From Natronococcus sp. A-GB1 (lineage in GTDB: Archaea > Halobacteriota > Halobacteria > Halobacteriales > Natrialbaceae), in NCBI RefSeq assembly GCF_029688845.1, contig NZ_JARUKW010000005.1:1-64000 (forward strand): a DNA stretch of 64,000 nucleotides. Direction: 5' to 3'. The notes beneath the pieces were generated by a model, which did not search any database, was not told the DNA's origin, and saw nothing but the letters and a program-made list of their open reading frames with translations. A program made the position numbers and the translations under genes. Below, piece by piece: positions 1 to 8,142 of the stretch. Position 1 is the first letter of the stretch, and each line of letters starts with the position of its first letter.

Positions 1-2
1 AA

Positions 3-266
3 CTGCGGGACGCGAGCCTCGAGGAACTGGGCGAGGAGTGGCTCTCGATCGTGGTACCCTACCTCGAGTCCCTCGAACTTGAACTGCCGGTCAGCGCGCA
101 GGTCGACGACGACACCTTCGAGATCACCGAGGAGATGCTCCCCGAGGAGCGCGGCCGGGACGGCGGCCACACCGACGCGTGGGTCGACCTTCACGACGAC
201 CTCACCTACACCTACCGCGATCTCGGGCGCAGCGACACCACCAAAATTATGGAGAAACCAGAATAG
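3..266 (+). CDS. PaaC-like phenylacetyl-CoA epoxygenase subunit, C-terminal fragment
   Basis: The frame is open from the window edge and ends in TAG at 264-266, so only the last 87 residues are present. The tail has a hydrophobic helix (WLSIVVPYLESLELELP) followed by an arginine/glycine-rich stretch and HTDAWVDLHDDLTYTYR. This layout matches the end of PaaC, the structural ferritin-like subunit of the ring-1,2-phenylacetyl-CoA epoxidase, where a GRRG-HTE block precedes the final helix. PaaC binds the catalytic PaaA subunit in aerobic phenylacetate degradation. The catalytic partners would lie upstream, outside the window. The enoyl-CoA hydratase that follows is convergent, which would suit a phenylacetate locus but is weak evidence. 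The assignment rests on the tail only. Confidence 0.55.
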   Translation: MRDASLEELGEEWLSIVVPYLESLELELPVSAQVDDDTFEITEEMLPEERGRDGGHTDAWVDLHDDLTYTYRDLGRSDTTKIMEKPE

Positions 267-506
267 CCGTTTCCGAGGTGGGTTGGTCCGGGTCGCCGGC
301 GAAAAGACGAGCTGCCGGCAGACTCAAATACAGACGTACTCGTGTAAATAGCTGTGCGCGTACCGCGGTTGAGAACTTGTTGAAATTCCGGTACGGTTTC
401 CCGTCGGAAAAGCTCCCGAGATTGGTGCTGAGTCGAGAGTATCCCGTAGCGAGGCCTCAACCGGGTATCTTGGATCTCGTCCCGAGCGGGCGTCGCACGT
501 CTCCGT

Positions 507-1256
507 TCAGCGTCGCTCCAGAAACGCCCGAACGCCGTCCTCGTGCTCGGGCGTTCCGTACGCCAGCGATTGGGTGAGCAGCTCGTGGTCCAGCGCCTCC
601 TGCCAGTACCGGCCCATGTTCTCGTGCATCGCCCGCTTGGTGAGCCCGAGGGTCGCCGTCGGTCGCTTCCGCAGGGTCTCGAGGAGGTCGGCGACCGCGT
701 CGTCCAGTTCCCCGTCCGGGACGGCCTCGTTGACGAGCCCCAGCTCCGCTGCCTCCTCGGCGGAGACGAACTCGGCAGTCAGCGCCAGTCGCTTGGCGTC
801 CCGAAGTCCGATCAGTTGCGGGAGCAGGAAGGTTCCGCCGGTGTCGGGGACGAGCCCGACGCGGACGAACGCGCAGCTAAACGCGGCCGATTCCGCGGCG
901 TAGGCGAAGTCGCTGACCGCAGTGACGGCCAGGCCGGCGCCGACGGCGTCGCCGTTTACCTTCGCGACGATCGGCACGGGCGAGGTGAGCGCGGTCTCGA
1001 CGACCCGTCCCAGCGTCTCGGTCGTCCGCTCGTACGACTCCTTGGGCGTCTCCTCGCGTTCGGCCATCGCCTCGAGGTCGCCCCCGGCGCTGAACGCCTC
1101 GCCCTCGCCGGTGAGCACTATCGCGTCGTACTCCTCCTCGTCGACCTCCTCGATGGCCGCTGCCAGCTTCCTGGCTTCGCTCGCCGTAAACGCGTTCAGC
1201 TGTTCGGGCCGATCGAAGGTGATCGTTCGGACTCCGTTCTCGTCATCGATGCGCAT
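507..1256 (-). CDS. Enoyl-CoA hydratase/isomerase family protein
   Basis: A 249-aa crotonase-fold protein, the usual length for a single-domain enoyl-CoA hydratase. The start chosen is the ATG at 1254-1256 (MRIDDENGVRTITFDRPEQ), because the family begins directly with the first beta-strands; the longer open frame upstream has no crotonase character. Visible family features are the NAF segment near residue 20, the oxyanion-hole block AFSAGGDLEAM and the second-half block DAVGAGLAVTAVSDF, with DTGGTFLLPQLIG at the usual glutamate-loop position. One catalytic acid position reads D or G rather than the classical glutamate pair, so hydratase versus isomerase or thioesterase activity cannot be settled. 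It may serve beta-oxidation or phenylacetate breakdown next to the PaaC-like gene. Confidence 0.85.
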   Translation of the reverse strand: MRIDDENGVRTITFDRPEQLNAFTASEARKLAAAIEEVDEEEYDAIVLTGEGEAFSAGGDLEAMAEREETPKESYERTTETLGRVVETALTSPVPIVAKVNGDAVGAGLAVTAVSDFAYAAESAAFSCAFVRVGLVPDTGGTFLLPQLIGLRDAKRLALTAEFVSAEEAAELGLVNEAVPDGELDDAVADLLETLRKRPTATLGLTKRAMHENMGRYWQEALDHELLTQSLAYGTPEHEDGVRAFLERR

Positions 1257-1761
1257 ACGCCCGCGACAGTGTCGAGTAGTATAACGATTCGCATGTTCGC
1301 TTCGTTGACCGTCTCCCTTCGAGAGCGCGTTACGGCACTGAGGGAGCGCAATCATATCATAATAAATATGGCTCCGGTATAGTGTCTGATATCGTATCAG
1401 TCTGGGCTTCGCTCGGATATCTATCTCAAGCACCGATTCGACGCTGACGAACCGGACAGGTAGAGGCGCTCAAGGCGAAGAATACGGCCAACCAGGAAGA
1501 AGGCGTGTTCGACGAGCAGCGTTGGAGAGGCGGACGATCGATCGATTCCGACTTAGCTCCAGCTCTGCCAGAGTCACGTCTGAGAGGGCTGTATTGCAGT
1601 AGCTGAAGCTGTACTGCAGAGCTGCCTGATCGGCGCCCGCAAGCCACCAGCTAGATATTTATATGTATATAGATCTGGCACGTTTGGAGAGAGCGACCGA
1701 AACGGGTGTTTGTCTTTGAAAACCCGTCACAGAACGGTCCGGAAGAGACGCGGTTGCCGCG
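1257..1761. other. 505-nt gap downstream of dapD, no convincing gene
   Basis: No convincing complete gene is seen. The minus-strand side next to the hydratase start is AT-rich around 1355-1380, a possible promoter with a long leader. The middle part on the plus strand around 1450-1530 reads like the end of a protein (VEALKAKNTANQEEGVF) but follows a stop and has no start, so it may be a gene fragment. Around 1590-1625 a 12-mer of the form GCTGTAYTGCAG occurs twice in direct orientation. An AT-rich near-palindrome lies at about 1652-1676. Downstream of dapD the rest of the usual haloarchaeal lysine cluster is absent. Confidence 0.5.
1386..1400. promoter_or_regulatory. Perfect 6-bp inverted repeat upstream of enoyl-CoA hydratase
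   Basis: CTGATATCGTATCAG has perfect 6-bp arms around a TCG centre and lies 130 nt upstream of the hydratase start, beside the AT-rich stretch that could hold its TATA box. This is the form of a dimeric repressor site, but nothing shows that it is bound. Chance occurrence is possible. Confidence 0.25.
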
Positions 1762-2598
1762 TTACTCTCGGAGCGCGTCCTCGCGCTCGGTTGCCTCGAG
1801 CGTCTCGGTCTCGAGGTCGGTGGCGACGACGGCGGGCTTGTAGGCACCGCCATCGAAGAGGTCGTGGTCGCTGACCGAGGACTCGACGAATCGCGTGAAT
1901 GCTCGGCGGTTCGCGGGCAGTTCGCCGTAGACGACTTCCTCCTCGACGAGGTCGTAGACGGGAATGCGCGGCGTCAGGAGCGTGTTCTCGCCGACGACGC
2001 TGTTCTCGCCGACGACGAACCCGGATGTCACTCGGCAGCCGGCACCGAGCGAGACGTTGTCCTCGACGATGACTGGCGCCGACTCGACGGGCTCTAAGAC
2101 GCCCCCGATCAGCGTGTTCGCGCCGAGCTTGACGTCCGCGCCGATCTGGGCACAGGAGCCGACCGTGTCACAGGAGTCGACGAGGGTGCCGTCGTCGACG
2201 TAGGCGCCGACGTTGACGAAGCTCGGGCTCATCATGATGCAGTCCGAACCGAGGTAGGCGCCCCGTCGGATCGTCGTCCCGTCGGGCGTGTTCCGGGTCC
2301 CGCGCTCGCCGAGGTCGTCGGTCTCGCGCAGCGGGAGGACGTCGTAGTGGTCGACGCCGCCGTAGTCGTAGGCCTCGTTCTCGCGCAGGCCGAAGTTCAG
2401 CAGGATCCCCTGTTTGACCCACTCGTTTGCCTCCCACTCGCCACCGTTTTTCTCGGCGGCGCGGACCTCCCCGTCCTCGAGCGCCTCGAGAAAGGCCTCC
2501 AGGGTCGCGAACTCGTCCTCGCCGGCCGACGCCGCGTCGACCTCGTCGTTTTGCTTGCGATCCCACAGCTCGCCGATCTCGCTCTCGAGCGTGCTCAT
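1762..2598 (-). CDS. dapD: 2,3,4,5-tetrahydropyridine-2,6-dicarboxylate N-succinyltransferase
   Basis: A 278-aa protein that succinylates tetrahydrodipicolinate in the succinylase branch of lysine (diaminopimelate) synthesis in the cytoplasm. The middle shows the left-handed beta-helix of the hexapeptide acyltransferases: repeated units such as IGADVKLGANTLIGGVLEPV and LGAGCRVTSGFVVGENSVVG. The N-terminal helical domain and the short C-terminal tail fit the DapD length. The ATG at 2596-2598 overlaps the dapB stop by 4 nt (ATGA), which fixes the start and indicates translational coupling. It is the last gene of dapA-dapB-dapD. The lysA, dapF and dapE genes that follow dapD in many haloarchaea are not present here. 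Confidence 0.95.
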   Translation of the reverse strand: MSTLESEIGELWDRKQNDEVDAASAGEDEFATLEAFLEALEDGEVRAAEKNGGEWEANEWVKQGILLNFGLRENEAYDYGGVDHYDVLPLRETDDLGERGTRNTPDGTTIRRGAYLGSDCIMMSPSFVNVGAYVDDGTLVDSCDTVGSCAQIGADVKLGANTLIGGVLEPVESAPVIVEDNVSLGAGCRVTSGFVVGENSVVGENTLLTPRIPVYDLVEEEVVYGELPANRRAFTRFVESSVSDHDLFDGGAYKPAVVATDLETETLEATEREDALRE

Positions 2599-3362
2599 TC
2601 GTCGATCACGTCCGCAAAGTCGTAGTTCCCCGCCTTCCGTCCTGCGATCCAGACCGCGGCGTCGACCGCGCCCGCGGCGAACACGCCGCGGTCCTCGGCG
2701 CGGTGAGTCAGGCGAACTTCCTCGTCGTTGCCCGCGAGGACGACCTCGTGTTCGCCCGTGACGTTGCCAGCACGGAGCGCGTGAACTCCGATTTCACCCT
2801 CTTGGCGGGGTGCTTCCCCCTCGCGGCCGTGCGTGCGCCCCGAGAACTCGCCGTTCGCCTCAATCTCGTCGAGTAGTCTGTTCGCGGTGCCGCTGGGGGC
2901 GTCGCGCTTCCCGTTGTGGTGGGTCTCGACGAGTTCGACGTCGTACCCCGGGAGGTTCCGCACTGCCTGGCCGACGACGTTGACTAGCGCCTGAACCCCG
3001 CGGGCGAAGTTCGGCGCGTGGAGCACGGGCACCTCGTCGCCGGCGTCCTCGAGCGCCGCGAGCCGGTCGTCGTCGAACCCGGTCGTGCCCGTGACGAAGG
3101 CGACGCCGGTCTCGGCGCAGGCCCGGGCGTAGTCCGCTGCCGACTCGGGTCCGGTGAAATCGACGACGACGTCGGGCTCGCGTTCCGCGAGCAGCGCGTC
3201 GAACCGCGCCGCGGCCTCGAGGTCGACGCCGTCGACGCGCTCGCCGTCGGGATCGCGGTTGACGGCGAAGGCGACCTCGCAGTCCTCGTGATCGGTGACG
3301 GCGGCGACGACCTCGCGGCCCATCCGCCCCGTCGCTCCGGTGACGCCGATCCCGACCGTCAT
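2595..3362 (-). CDS. dapB: 4-hydroxy-tetrahydrodipicolinate reductase
   Basis: A 255-aa enzyme that reduces the DapA product with NAD(P)H in lysine synthesis. The N-terminus has a Rossmann fold with GVTGATGRMGREV. The middle holds VVDFTGPESAADYA and VTGTTGFDD, and the catalytic-lysine/histidine block reads ELVETHHNGKRDAPSGTA, which is the DapB signature. The start is the ATG at 3360-3362, which overlaps the dapA stop by 4 nt; the longer upstream open frame is a shadow of dapA. It also overlaps dapD by 4 nt downstream. Length and motifs are complete, so this should be a functional enzyme. Confidence 0.96.
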   Translation of the reverse strand: MTVGIGVTGATGRMGREVVAAVTDHEDCEVAFAVNRDPDGERVDGVDLEAAARFDALLAEREPDVVVDFTGPESAADYARACAETGVAFVTGTTGFDDDRLAALEDAGDEVPVLHAPNFARGVQALVNVVGQAVRNLPGYDVELVETHHNGKRDAPSGTANRLLDEIEANGEFSGRTHGREGEAPRQEGEIGVHALRAGNVTGEHEVVLAGNDEEVRLTHRAEDRGVFAAGAVDAAVWIAGRKAGNYDFADVIDE

Positions 3363-4282
3363 GGACTGGCCTCTGCGTCGGCGACCGCCGTCGGCTCGTC
3401 CTCGAGTTCGGCGAGGACGTCCTCGAGCAGTTCTCGGTTCTCGTCGGTGAGGCGGGTCATCGGCGAGCGCATGCGGGCGGGGCCGTAGCCGCGGATCTCC
3501 ATGGCCTCCTTGACCGGGATCGGGTTCGTCTCGATAAACAGCGTCCGGAACAGCGGGCCGAGTTCGTGGTGGAGCTTGCGGGCGCGCTCGTAGTCGCCCT
3601 CGAGGGCGGCTCCGACCATCGCACACGTTCGCTCGGGCTCGATGTTCGCCGAGACGCTGATCGTGCCGGTGCCGCCGACCGACAGGACGGGCAGGGTGAG
3701 CGCGTCGTCGCCCGAGAGGACTGCGAAGTCATCGTCGCGCGTGCGTTCGACGACCTCGCCGATCTGGCCCAGGTCGCCGCTTGCGGCCTTGTAGCCCGCG
3801 ATGTTCTCGTGACTCGCCAGCTCGACGGCTGCGTCGGGCTCGATGTTCTGGCCCGTCCGCGAGGGGACGTTGTAGACGATCTGGGGCAGGTCGACGGCGT
3901 CGGCGATCGTCTCGTAGTGGTCGACGAAGCCCTGTTGTTCGGGCTTGTTGTAGTACGGCGAGATCAGCAGGAGGCCGTCGGCGCCGGCGTCGGCCGAGCG
4001 CTCGGAGAGCTCGAGGGCCTCGCGGGTGTTGTTCGAGCCCGAGCCCGCGATGACGGGCACGTCGTCGACGGCGTCGATAACGGCCTCGACGACCTCGATA
4101 TGTTCGTCGTGGGTCAGCGTCGCCGACTCCCCCGTAGAGCCGACGGGAACGAGCCCGTCGACGCCCGCTTCCTCGAGCCGCTGGGCGTCGGTCTGTAGTG
4201 TTTCGAAGTCGATCTGCTCGTCCTCGTCGAACGGCGTACACATGGCCGGGAAGACGCCGCTGAAGTCGATGTTGGATGTCAT
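3359..4282 (-). CDS. dapA: 4-hydroxy-tetrahydrodipicolinate synthase
   Basis: A 307-aa class I aldolase that condenses pyruvate with aspartate semialdehyde, the first committed step to lysine. Seen in the sequence are VGSTGESATLTHDEH (substrate loop), ISPYYNKPEQQG with the catalytic tyrosine, YNVPSRTGQNI, and the Schiff-base lysine in GYKAASGD. The start MTSNIDFSGVFPAMCTPF has normal spacing to the first strand. It is the first gene of a minus-strand operon with dapB and dapD, all joined by 4-nt ATGA overlaps. The C-terminal tail (about 15 residues, rich in E, D and A) is a halophilic extension. The gap upstream is shared with the divergent htpX gene; no clear TATA box was recognised for dapA. 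Confidence 0.95.
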   Translation of the reverse strand: MTSNIDFSGVFPAMCTPFDEDEQIDFETLQTDAQRLEEAGVDGLVPVGSTGESATLTHDEHIEVVEAVIDAVDDVPVIAGSGSNNTREALELSERSADAGADGLLLISPYYNKPEQQGFVDHYETIADAVDLPQIVYNVPSRTGQNIEPDAAVELASHENIAGYKAASGDLGQIGEVVERTRDDDFAVLSGDDALTLPVLSVGGTGTISVSANIEPERTCAMVGAALEGDYERARKLHHELGPLFRTLFIETNPIPVKEAMEIRGYGPARMRSPMTRLTDENRELLEDVLAELEDEPTAVADAEASP

Positions 4283-4618
4283 GTCTGTGTCGTGTGGTGG
4301 TCGTGCGTTCGTCGAACGATTCTGGGAAACCGCACACCGGAGCGCGCCCGAGACGAGGTCGCCACGCTCGCCACGAGCACTCTCAGACGCGTTTTTTCGA
4401 GAAGAGGGCCGCGCTCGCTCCGCTCACCTTGGGTCCGACAATCGCGCGAGCGGTGCGTGGCATACCCGGAAGGCCAACCGGGACGAACTTATGGATTTCG
4501 TTGTCCTGCGATTCTTGCGGGAGCTCGAGGCGGACGGGCCGAGATGAGACGCACTCCGCCACGCCGTCTGTCGAATCAACCCGCGAAATTTATACATCGC
4601 GACCCCTTACCTCGGGGT
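4283..4618. other. Divergent dapA/htpX promoter region
   Basis: This 336-nt gap separates divergent dapA and htpX. No gene is supported on either strand; the open frames across it are continuations or shadows. The htpX side carries a clear TATA box (listed separately). Around 4408-4430 there is a run rich in GCTCGCTCCGCTCACC-type sequence, similar in flavour to the GAGCG/CGCTC-rich intergenic repeats at 8.3 and 61.9 kb. Confidence 0.5.
4589..4594 (+). promoter_or_regulatory. TATA box for htpX (leaderless)
   Basis: TTTATA sits about 25-30 nt before the htpX ATG at 4619, preceded by a purine-rich GCGAAA stretch that could serve as BRE. This spacing puts transcription start at or next to the ATG, the usual leaderless arrangement in haloarchaea, and supports the start chosen for htpX. 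Confidence 0.65.
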
Positions 4619-5443
4619 ATGACAGACTTCGGACTGAAAGTACGAATGTTCGTCGTCGGCTCGATGCTGGCGGCGCTGTACCTGTTCGTCGGGGCCGTCG
4701 GCCTCGCGTTCCTGGGGACAGGTGGCTGGCCGATCGTCCTAGTGTTGCTGGTGACGTTCCCGTTCCTCCAGTACAAGCTCGGCAAGTGGATGGCGACCAG
4801 GAAAGCCGAGGAGATGCCCGAGGAGGGACAGTACGCCGATATCCACCGCATGACCGAGTCGCTCTCCCGTGACATGGGGATCAAAAAGCCGACGCTGATG
4901 GTCCAGCAGATGGGCGTCCCGAACGCGTTCGCGACCGGTCGAAAGGGCGACGGCGTCGTCGTCGTCAGCGAGGAACTCATCCGGCTGCTCGACCGCGACG
5001 AACTCGAGGGCGTCATCGCCCACGAGCTGGCCCACATCAAGAACCGCGACGTGCTGATGATGACCGTCGGCAGCTCCATCGGGATGATGGTCGGCTACGC
5101 CGTCTACTTCGTCTACGTCTTCGGCGGCGAGGAGAACCCCGGCGGCTTCATCGTCGGCTGGATCCTCTCGATCTTCGCCCAGATGCTCGTCACGATCCTC
5201 GTGATGGCCATCTCGCGGTACCGCGAGTACGTCGCCGACGACGACGCTCGCCAGTACATCGGTAGCGGCGACCCGCTCGCTCGGGCCCTCGAGAAGATCT
5301 CGAAGGGCGCCGAGAACCGCGAGTCGACCGTCGACGAGGGACAGGCTGCGCTCTGTATCTTCAACTCCGAGCGTGGACTGCTCGCGACCGTGTTCGCGAC
5401 CCACCCGCCGACCGAGAAGCGCATCGAGAAGCTGCGCAGCTGA
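4619..5443 (+). CDS. htpX: Membrane zinc metalloprotease HtpX (M48B)
   Basis: A 274-aa inner-membrane protease of family M48 that degrades damaged membrane proteins. Two transmembrane helices lie near residues 10-35 and 37-55, then the zinc site HELAH at 135-139 (AHELAHIKNRD), two further helices at about 150-200, and the third-ligand glutamate in the block SRYREYVADDDA. The C-terminal FATHPPTEKRIEKL is typical of HtpX. The longer open frame upstream lacks homologous sequence, and the TATA box at 4589 places the transcript start at this ATG. A second, larger M48 member lies at 15.2 kb. Confidence 0.95.
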   Translation: MTDFGLKVRMFVVGSMLAALYLFVGAVGLAFLGTGGWPIVLVLLVTFPFLQYKLGKWMATRKAEEMPEEGQYADIHRMTESLSRDMGIKKPTLMVQQMGVPNAFATGRKGDGVVVVSEELIRLLDRDELEGVIAHELAHIKNRDVLMMTVGSSIGMMVGYAVYFVYVFGGEENPGGFIVGWILSIFAQMLVTILVMAISRYREYVADDDARQYIGSGDPLARALEKISKGAENRESTVDEGQAALCIFNSERGLLATVFATHPPTEKRIEKLRS

Positions 5444-5543
5444 TCGGGCGTCAGCACGTTTTTTCCGCGACAGGTAGCCACGGATTGCCGGAGGGCCGCC
5501 CGTTGTGAGAAGGGTTTTCACGATCGGCCGTCACGGGTAGGAC

Positions 5544-6041
5544 ATGACCGAGATCCATTCGGGGCAGCGCGTCGCGGTTCTCGTCGACGCGCAGAACCTC
5601 TATCACACCGCACAGAGCCTCCACAGCCGAAATATCGACTACTCCTCGCTGCTCGAGAAGGCGGTACAGGACCGCCAGCTCACCCGTGCCATCGCCTACG
5701 TCATCCGCGCGGACTCGCCCGAGGAGGAGAGCTTCTTCGAGGCGCTGATCGACATCGGCTTCGAGACGAAGATCAAGGATATCAAGACGTTCGCCGACGG
5801 TTCGAAGAAGGCCGACTGGGACGTCGGGATGAGCCTGGACGCGGTGACGCTCGCGAACCACATCGACACGCTCGTGCTCTGTACGGGCGACGGCGACTTC
5901 TCGCGGCTCTGCTCACACCTGCGCCACGAGGGCGTCCGCGTCGAGGTGATGGCCTTCGAGTCCTCGACCGCCGAGGAACTCATCGCGGAGGCCGACTCGT
6001 TTCTGGACCTCGACTCGCGCCGCGAGACGTTCCTGCTCTAG
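5544..6041 (+). CDS. NYN-domain (LabA/DUF88) putative ribonuclease
   Basis: A 165-aa protein filling one NYN (PIN-like) domain. The acidic metal-binding positions can be seen: VDAQNLYH near residue 13, KADWDVGMSLDA near 95, and LCTGDGDFSRL near 115. These are the conserved aspartates of the LabA/DUF88 group, predicted metal-dependent RNA-cleaving enzymes with unknown physiological substrates. It is a single gene with about 100 nt to htpX. Its stop codon overlaps by 3 nt the stop of a small convergent membrane-protein gene on the other strand. The role in the cell is not established; RNA turnover or processing is the family-based guess. Confidence 0.85.
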   Translation: MTEIHSGQRVAVLVDAQNLYHTAQSLHSRNIDYSSLLEKAVQDRQLTRAIAYVIRADSPEEESFFEALIDIGFETKIKDIKTFADGSKKADWDVGMSLDAVTLANHIDTLVLCTGDGDFSRLCSHLRHEGVRVEVMAFESSTAEELIAEADSFLDLDSRRETFLL

Positions 6042-6211
6042 ACGCGGACGTCGCGGGCACGATCGACGCACAGTGCACCCGCGCCGATCACCAGCGCCGA
6101 CCCCGTAAGCGCGTAGACGAGGACGTGCGACTCGAGCGCGGACGGGCCGGCGAACGTGAGGCTGCTCACCGCGAGCACCACCAGTCCCAGAACGACCTGC
6201 GTAAAATCCAT
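6038..6211 (-). CDS. 57-aa small membrane protein
   Basis: A short frame, easy to miss: ATG at 6209-6211 through TAG at 6038-6040. It begins MDFTQVVLGLVVLAVSSLTF and continues with a second hydrophobic stretch (VLVYALTGSALVIGAGAL) before a charged end CVDRARDVRV. Two transmembrane helices with a short polar loop fill nearly the whole protein. Support for it being real: third positions are strongly GC, it fits exactly between two genes, and its stop overlaps the NYN gene stop tail-to-tail, an arrangement seen at several other convergent pairs in this window. No function can be named. Codon use matches its neighbours. Confidence 0.7.
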   Translation of the reverse strand: MDFTQVVLGLVVLAVSSLTFAGPSALESHVLVYALTGSALVIGAGALCVDRARDVRV

Positions 6212-6342
6212 TCGCTCGTCGAATCGGGACCGACCTATATAATGGTCCTGATGACAGTCGCGTGACGGTGGTTGTCAGCGGATCACGAACGCCGTCGCCG
6301 ACGGGTCGAAGGGCTTTCGACCGCCCGCACCGAACGCGGGCT

Positions 6343-6831
6343 ATGAGCGATCCAGCCGACGGAAACGCGGGACTGCCGGCGCTGCGGACGATCGCCGACT
6401 ACCAGTTCGGCGCCGACGCGGGTGCGAGCCTCTTCCCGCGGACGGAGTCGCTGACGGTCAAACGCACCTCCTCGGGACGACCCCAGCAGATCTACTGCGA
6501 GGACGGTCGCCTCGTCTCGTTCGGAATCGACGGCAGATTCACGCTGGGGATCGAGGGCGGGCGACGGCTCGACACCGCTCTCGAGCGGCCGGCCTACCGG
6601 GTCGTCGTCGACGACGAGAGCGAGCCGTTCGTCCGCGAGGAGAAGAACGTCTTCGCGAAGTTCGTTCTCGAGGCCGGTTCCGAGATCCGTCCGGGCGACG
6701 AGGTGGTCGTCGTTCACGAGCGTGACGAGGTGCTTGCGGTCGGCACGGCCGAACTCGACGGCGCGGCGATGGGTGACTTCGAGACGGGGATGGCCGTCTC
6801 CGTTCGCGAGGGCGTGCCCGCGGAGAACTGA
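6343..6831 (+). CDS. PUA-domain RNA-binding protein
   Basis: A 162-aa protein with a C-terminal PUA domain (residues about 75-150), seen in the pattern KNVFAKFVLEAGSEIRPGDEVVVV followed by VLAVGTAEL and a short beta-rich end; this matches the archaeal PUA proteins related to the tRNA-guanine transglycosylase tail. The N-terminal half is a small alpha/beta domain (ADYQFGADAGASLFP). The ATG at 6343 is preferred to the upstream in-frame start because homologous sequence begins with LPALRTIADYQFG. It is followed by the NAC gene and a TrmI-like methyltransferase, a grouping common in haloarchaea that points to a role in tRNA or ribosome biogenesis. The exact RNA target is unknown. Confidence 0.85.
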   Translation: MSDPADGNAGLPALRTIADYQFGADAGASLFPRTESLTVKRTSSGRPQQIYCEDGRLVSFGIDGRFTLGIEGGRRLDTALERPAYRVVVDDESEPFVREEKNVFAKFVLEAGSEIRPGDEVVVVHERDEVLAVGTAELDGAAMGDFETGMAVSVREGVPAEN

Positions 6832-7014
6832 CGGCAACCGTCGTCCCTGTTCTCCGACGCCTACGTCTCACCGCCGCGTAGACTCCTTCGAGGTTGCTCG
6901 AGCGGACTACCGATCGACGCGGAGGGCGCTGTGTACGCTCCGTTCGGATTTCGGGAACGGTATCGGTCGGAAGAGACCGCAGAGTAAAAGACGGCTGACG
7001 GCGACGTTTCGGGT

Positions 7015-7404
7015 ATGTTTGGAGGAGGCGGCGGCATGAACCCGCGCAAGATGGAACAGATGATGGAACAGATGGGAATCGACGTCGAGGACGTCGACGC
7101 CGAGGAGGTCATCATCCGGACCTCGGAGTACGACCTCGTCTTCGACGACGCCGAGGTCACGAAGATGGACGCCCGCGGCCAGGAGACCTACCAGGTCATC
7201 GGCTCGCCCGAGGAGGTCGAGTCCGGGGCGGCCGGCGCCGTAGAAGGCGCCGACGCCGGAGCCAGCGAGGACGCCGGGAGCGCGATCCCCGACGCCGACG
7301 TCGAGATCGTTGCCACCCGCACAGGTGTCAGCGAGGACGAGGCCCGAGAGGCCCTCGAGGAGCACGACGGCGACCTCGCCGCGGCGGTCGAGGCCCTCGA
7401 GTAA
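7015..7404 (+). CDS. nac: Nascent polypeptide-associated complex protein
   Basis: A 129-aa archaeal NAC homolog, a homodimeric chaperone that binds nascent chains at the ribosomal exit tunnel. The glycine-rich start and [15 protein letters not shown] lead into the NAC domain (residues about 15-65, [20 protein letters not shown] and YQVIG). After an acidic, alanine-rich linker there is a UBA domain at the end ([24 protein letters not shown]). This two-domain order is typical of archaeal NAC and of the eukaryotic alpha subunit. It sits 3 nt before the methyltransferase gene, so the two are probably cotranscribed. Confidence 0.94.
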   Translation: MFGGGGGMNPRKMEQMMEQMGIDVEDVDAEEVIIRTSEYDLVFDDAEVTKMDARGQETYQVIGSPEEVESGAAGAVEGADAGASEDAGSAIPDADVEIVATRTGVSEDEAREALEEHDGDLAAAVEALE

Positions 7405-7407
7405 CGC

Positions 7408-8142
7408 GTGACTGTCCCGGTATTACTGGTTCGGGGCGACCGCGAATACCTCGTCGAACCCGGCGAGGAGAAGGGGACCGACCTCGGTGTGCTCGAGGTT
7501 CCCGAGGACGTCGAGCCCGGCGAGACCCTCGAGACGCATCTCGGCGACGAGTTCAGGGTACGCCGGCTCCGGGGGCCGGATCTCTTCCACCACTTCGACC
7601 GAACTGGCGCGCCGATGGTGCCACGGGATATCGGGCTGGTGATCGGCGAGACCGGCGTCGCACGGGGCGATCGCGTGCTCGACGCCGGCACCGGCACGGG
7701 CGTGCTCGCGGCGCTGCTGGCCCGTGCGGGCGCGTCGGTCGTCACCTACGAGCGCGACCCCGAGTTCGCCGACGTCGCCCGGAAGAACATGCGACTGGGC
7801 GGCGTGGCTGAGTCCGTCGACGTCCGAACCGGCGATCTGACCGAGGAGCTCGACGCCCTCGACCCGTCGTCGTTCGACGTCGTCACCCTCGATACGGGCG
7901 ACGCGCCCGCCGTCGTCGAGGACGTCCCCGAACTGCTCGTCGAGGGTGGGTTTCTCGCGGTGTACAGCCCGTTCGTCGAGTCGACCCGTGAGGTCGTCGA
8001 GGCCGCTCGAGCGGCCGAGCTGTCGAACGTGCGCACCCGAGAGACGATCCAGCGGGAGATGCAGTTCGACGATCGAGGGTCCCGACCCTCGACGGCTCCG
8101 GTCGGTCACACGGGATACCTGGTGCTCGCCCGGAACGAGTAG
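7408..8142 (+). CDS. SAM-dependent tRNA (adenine-N1)-methyltransferase, TrmI-like
   Basis: A 244-aa class I methyltransferase. The N-terminal about 70 residues form the small beta domain typical of TrmI (LVRGDREYLVEPGE). The SAM-binding motif I is DRVLDAGTGTGVLAAL, motif II is VVTYERDPEFADVARKN, and the catalytic-loop region is VVTLDTGDAPAV. TrmI makes m1A in the T-loop of tRNA (positions 57/58 in archaea). The start is GTG at 7408, 3 nt after the nac stop, which agrees with an operon. The family catalytic loop in other groups contains a proline motif; here it reads TGDAPAV, a variant I believe common in haloarchaea, so the tRNA substrate is likely but unproven. Confidence 0.85.
   Translation: MTVPVLLVRGDREYLVEPGEEKGTDLGVLEVPEDVEPGETLETHLGDEFRVRRLRGPDLFHHFDRTGAPMVPRDIGLVIGETGVARGDRVLDAGTGTGVLAALLARAGASVVTYERDPEFADVARKNMRLGGVAESVDVRTGDLTEELDALDPSSFDVVTLDTGDAPAVVEDVPELLVEGGFLAVYSPFVESTREVVEAARAAELSNVRTRETIQREMQFDDRGSRPSTAPVGHTGYLVLARNE

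Noticed and set aside
267..506. Minus-strand frame 212-460 between PaaC-like and hydratase genes
   Set aside because: No recognisable domain, overlaps the PaaC end and has mixed codon use; treated as non-coding.
2347..2876. Open frames on the plus strand opposite dapD and dapB
   Set aside because: They are antisense shadows of high-GC genes, with R/P-rich translation and no family match.
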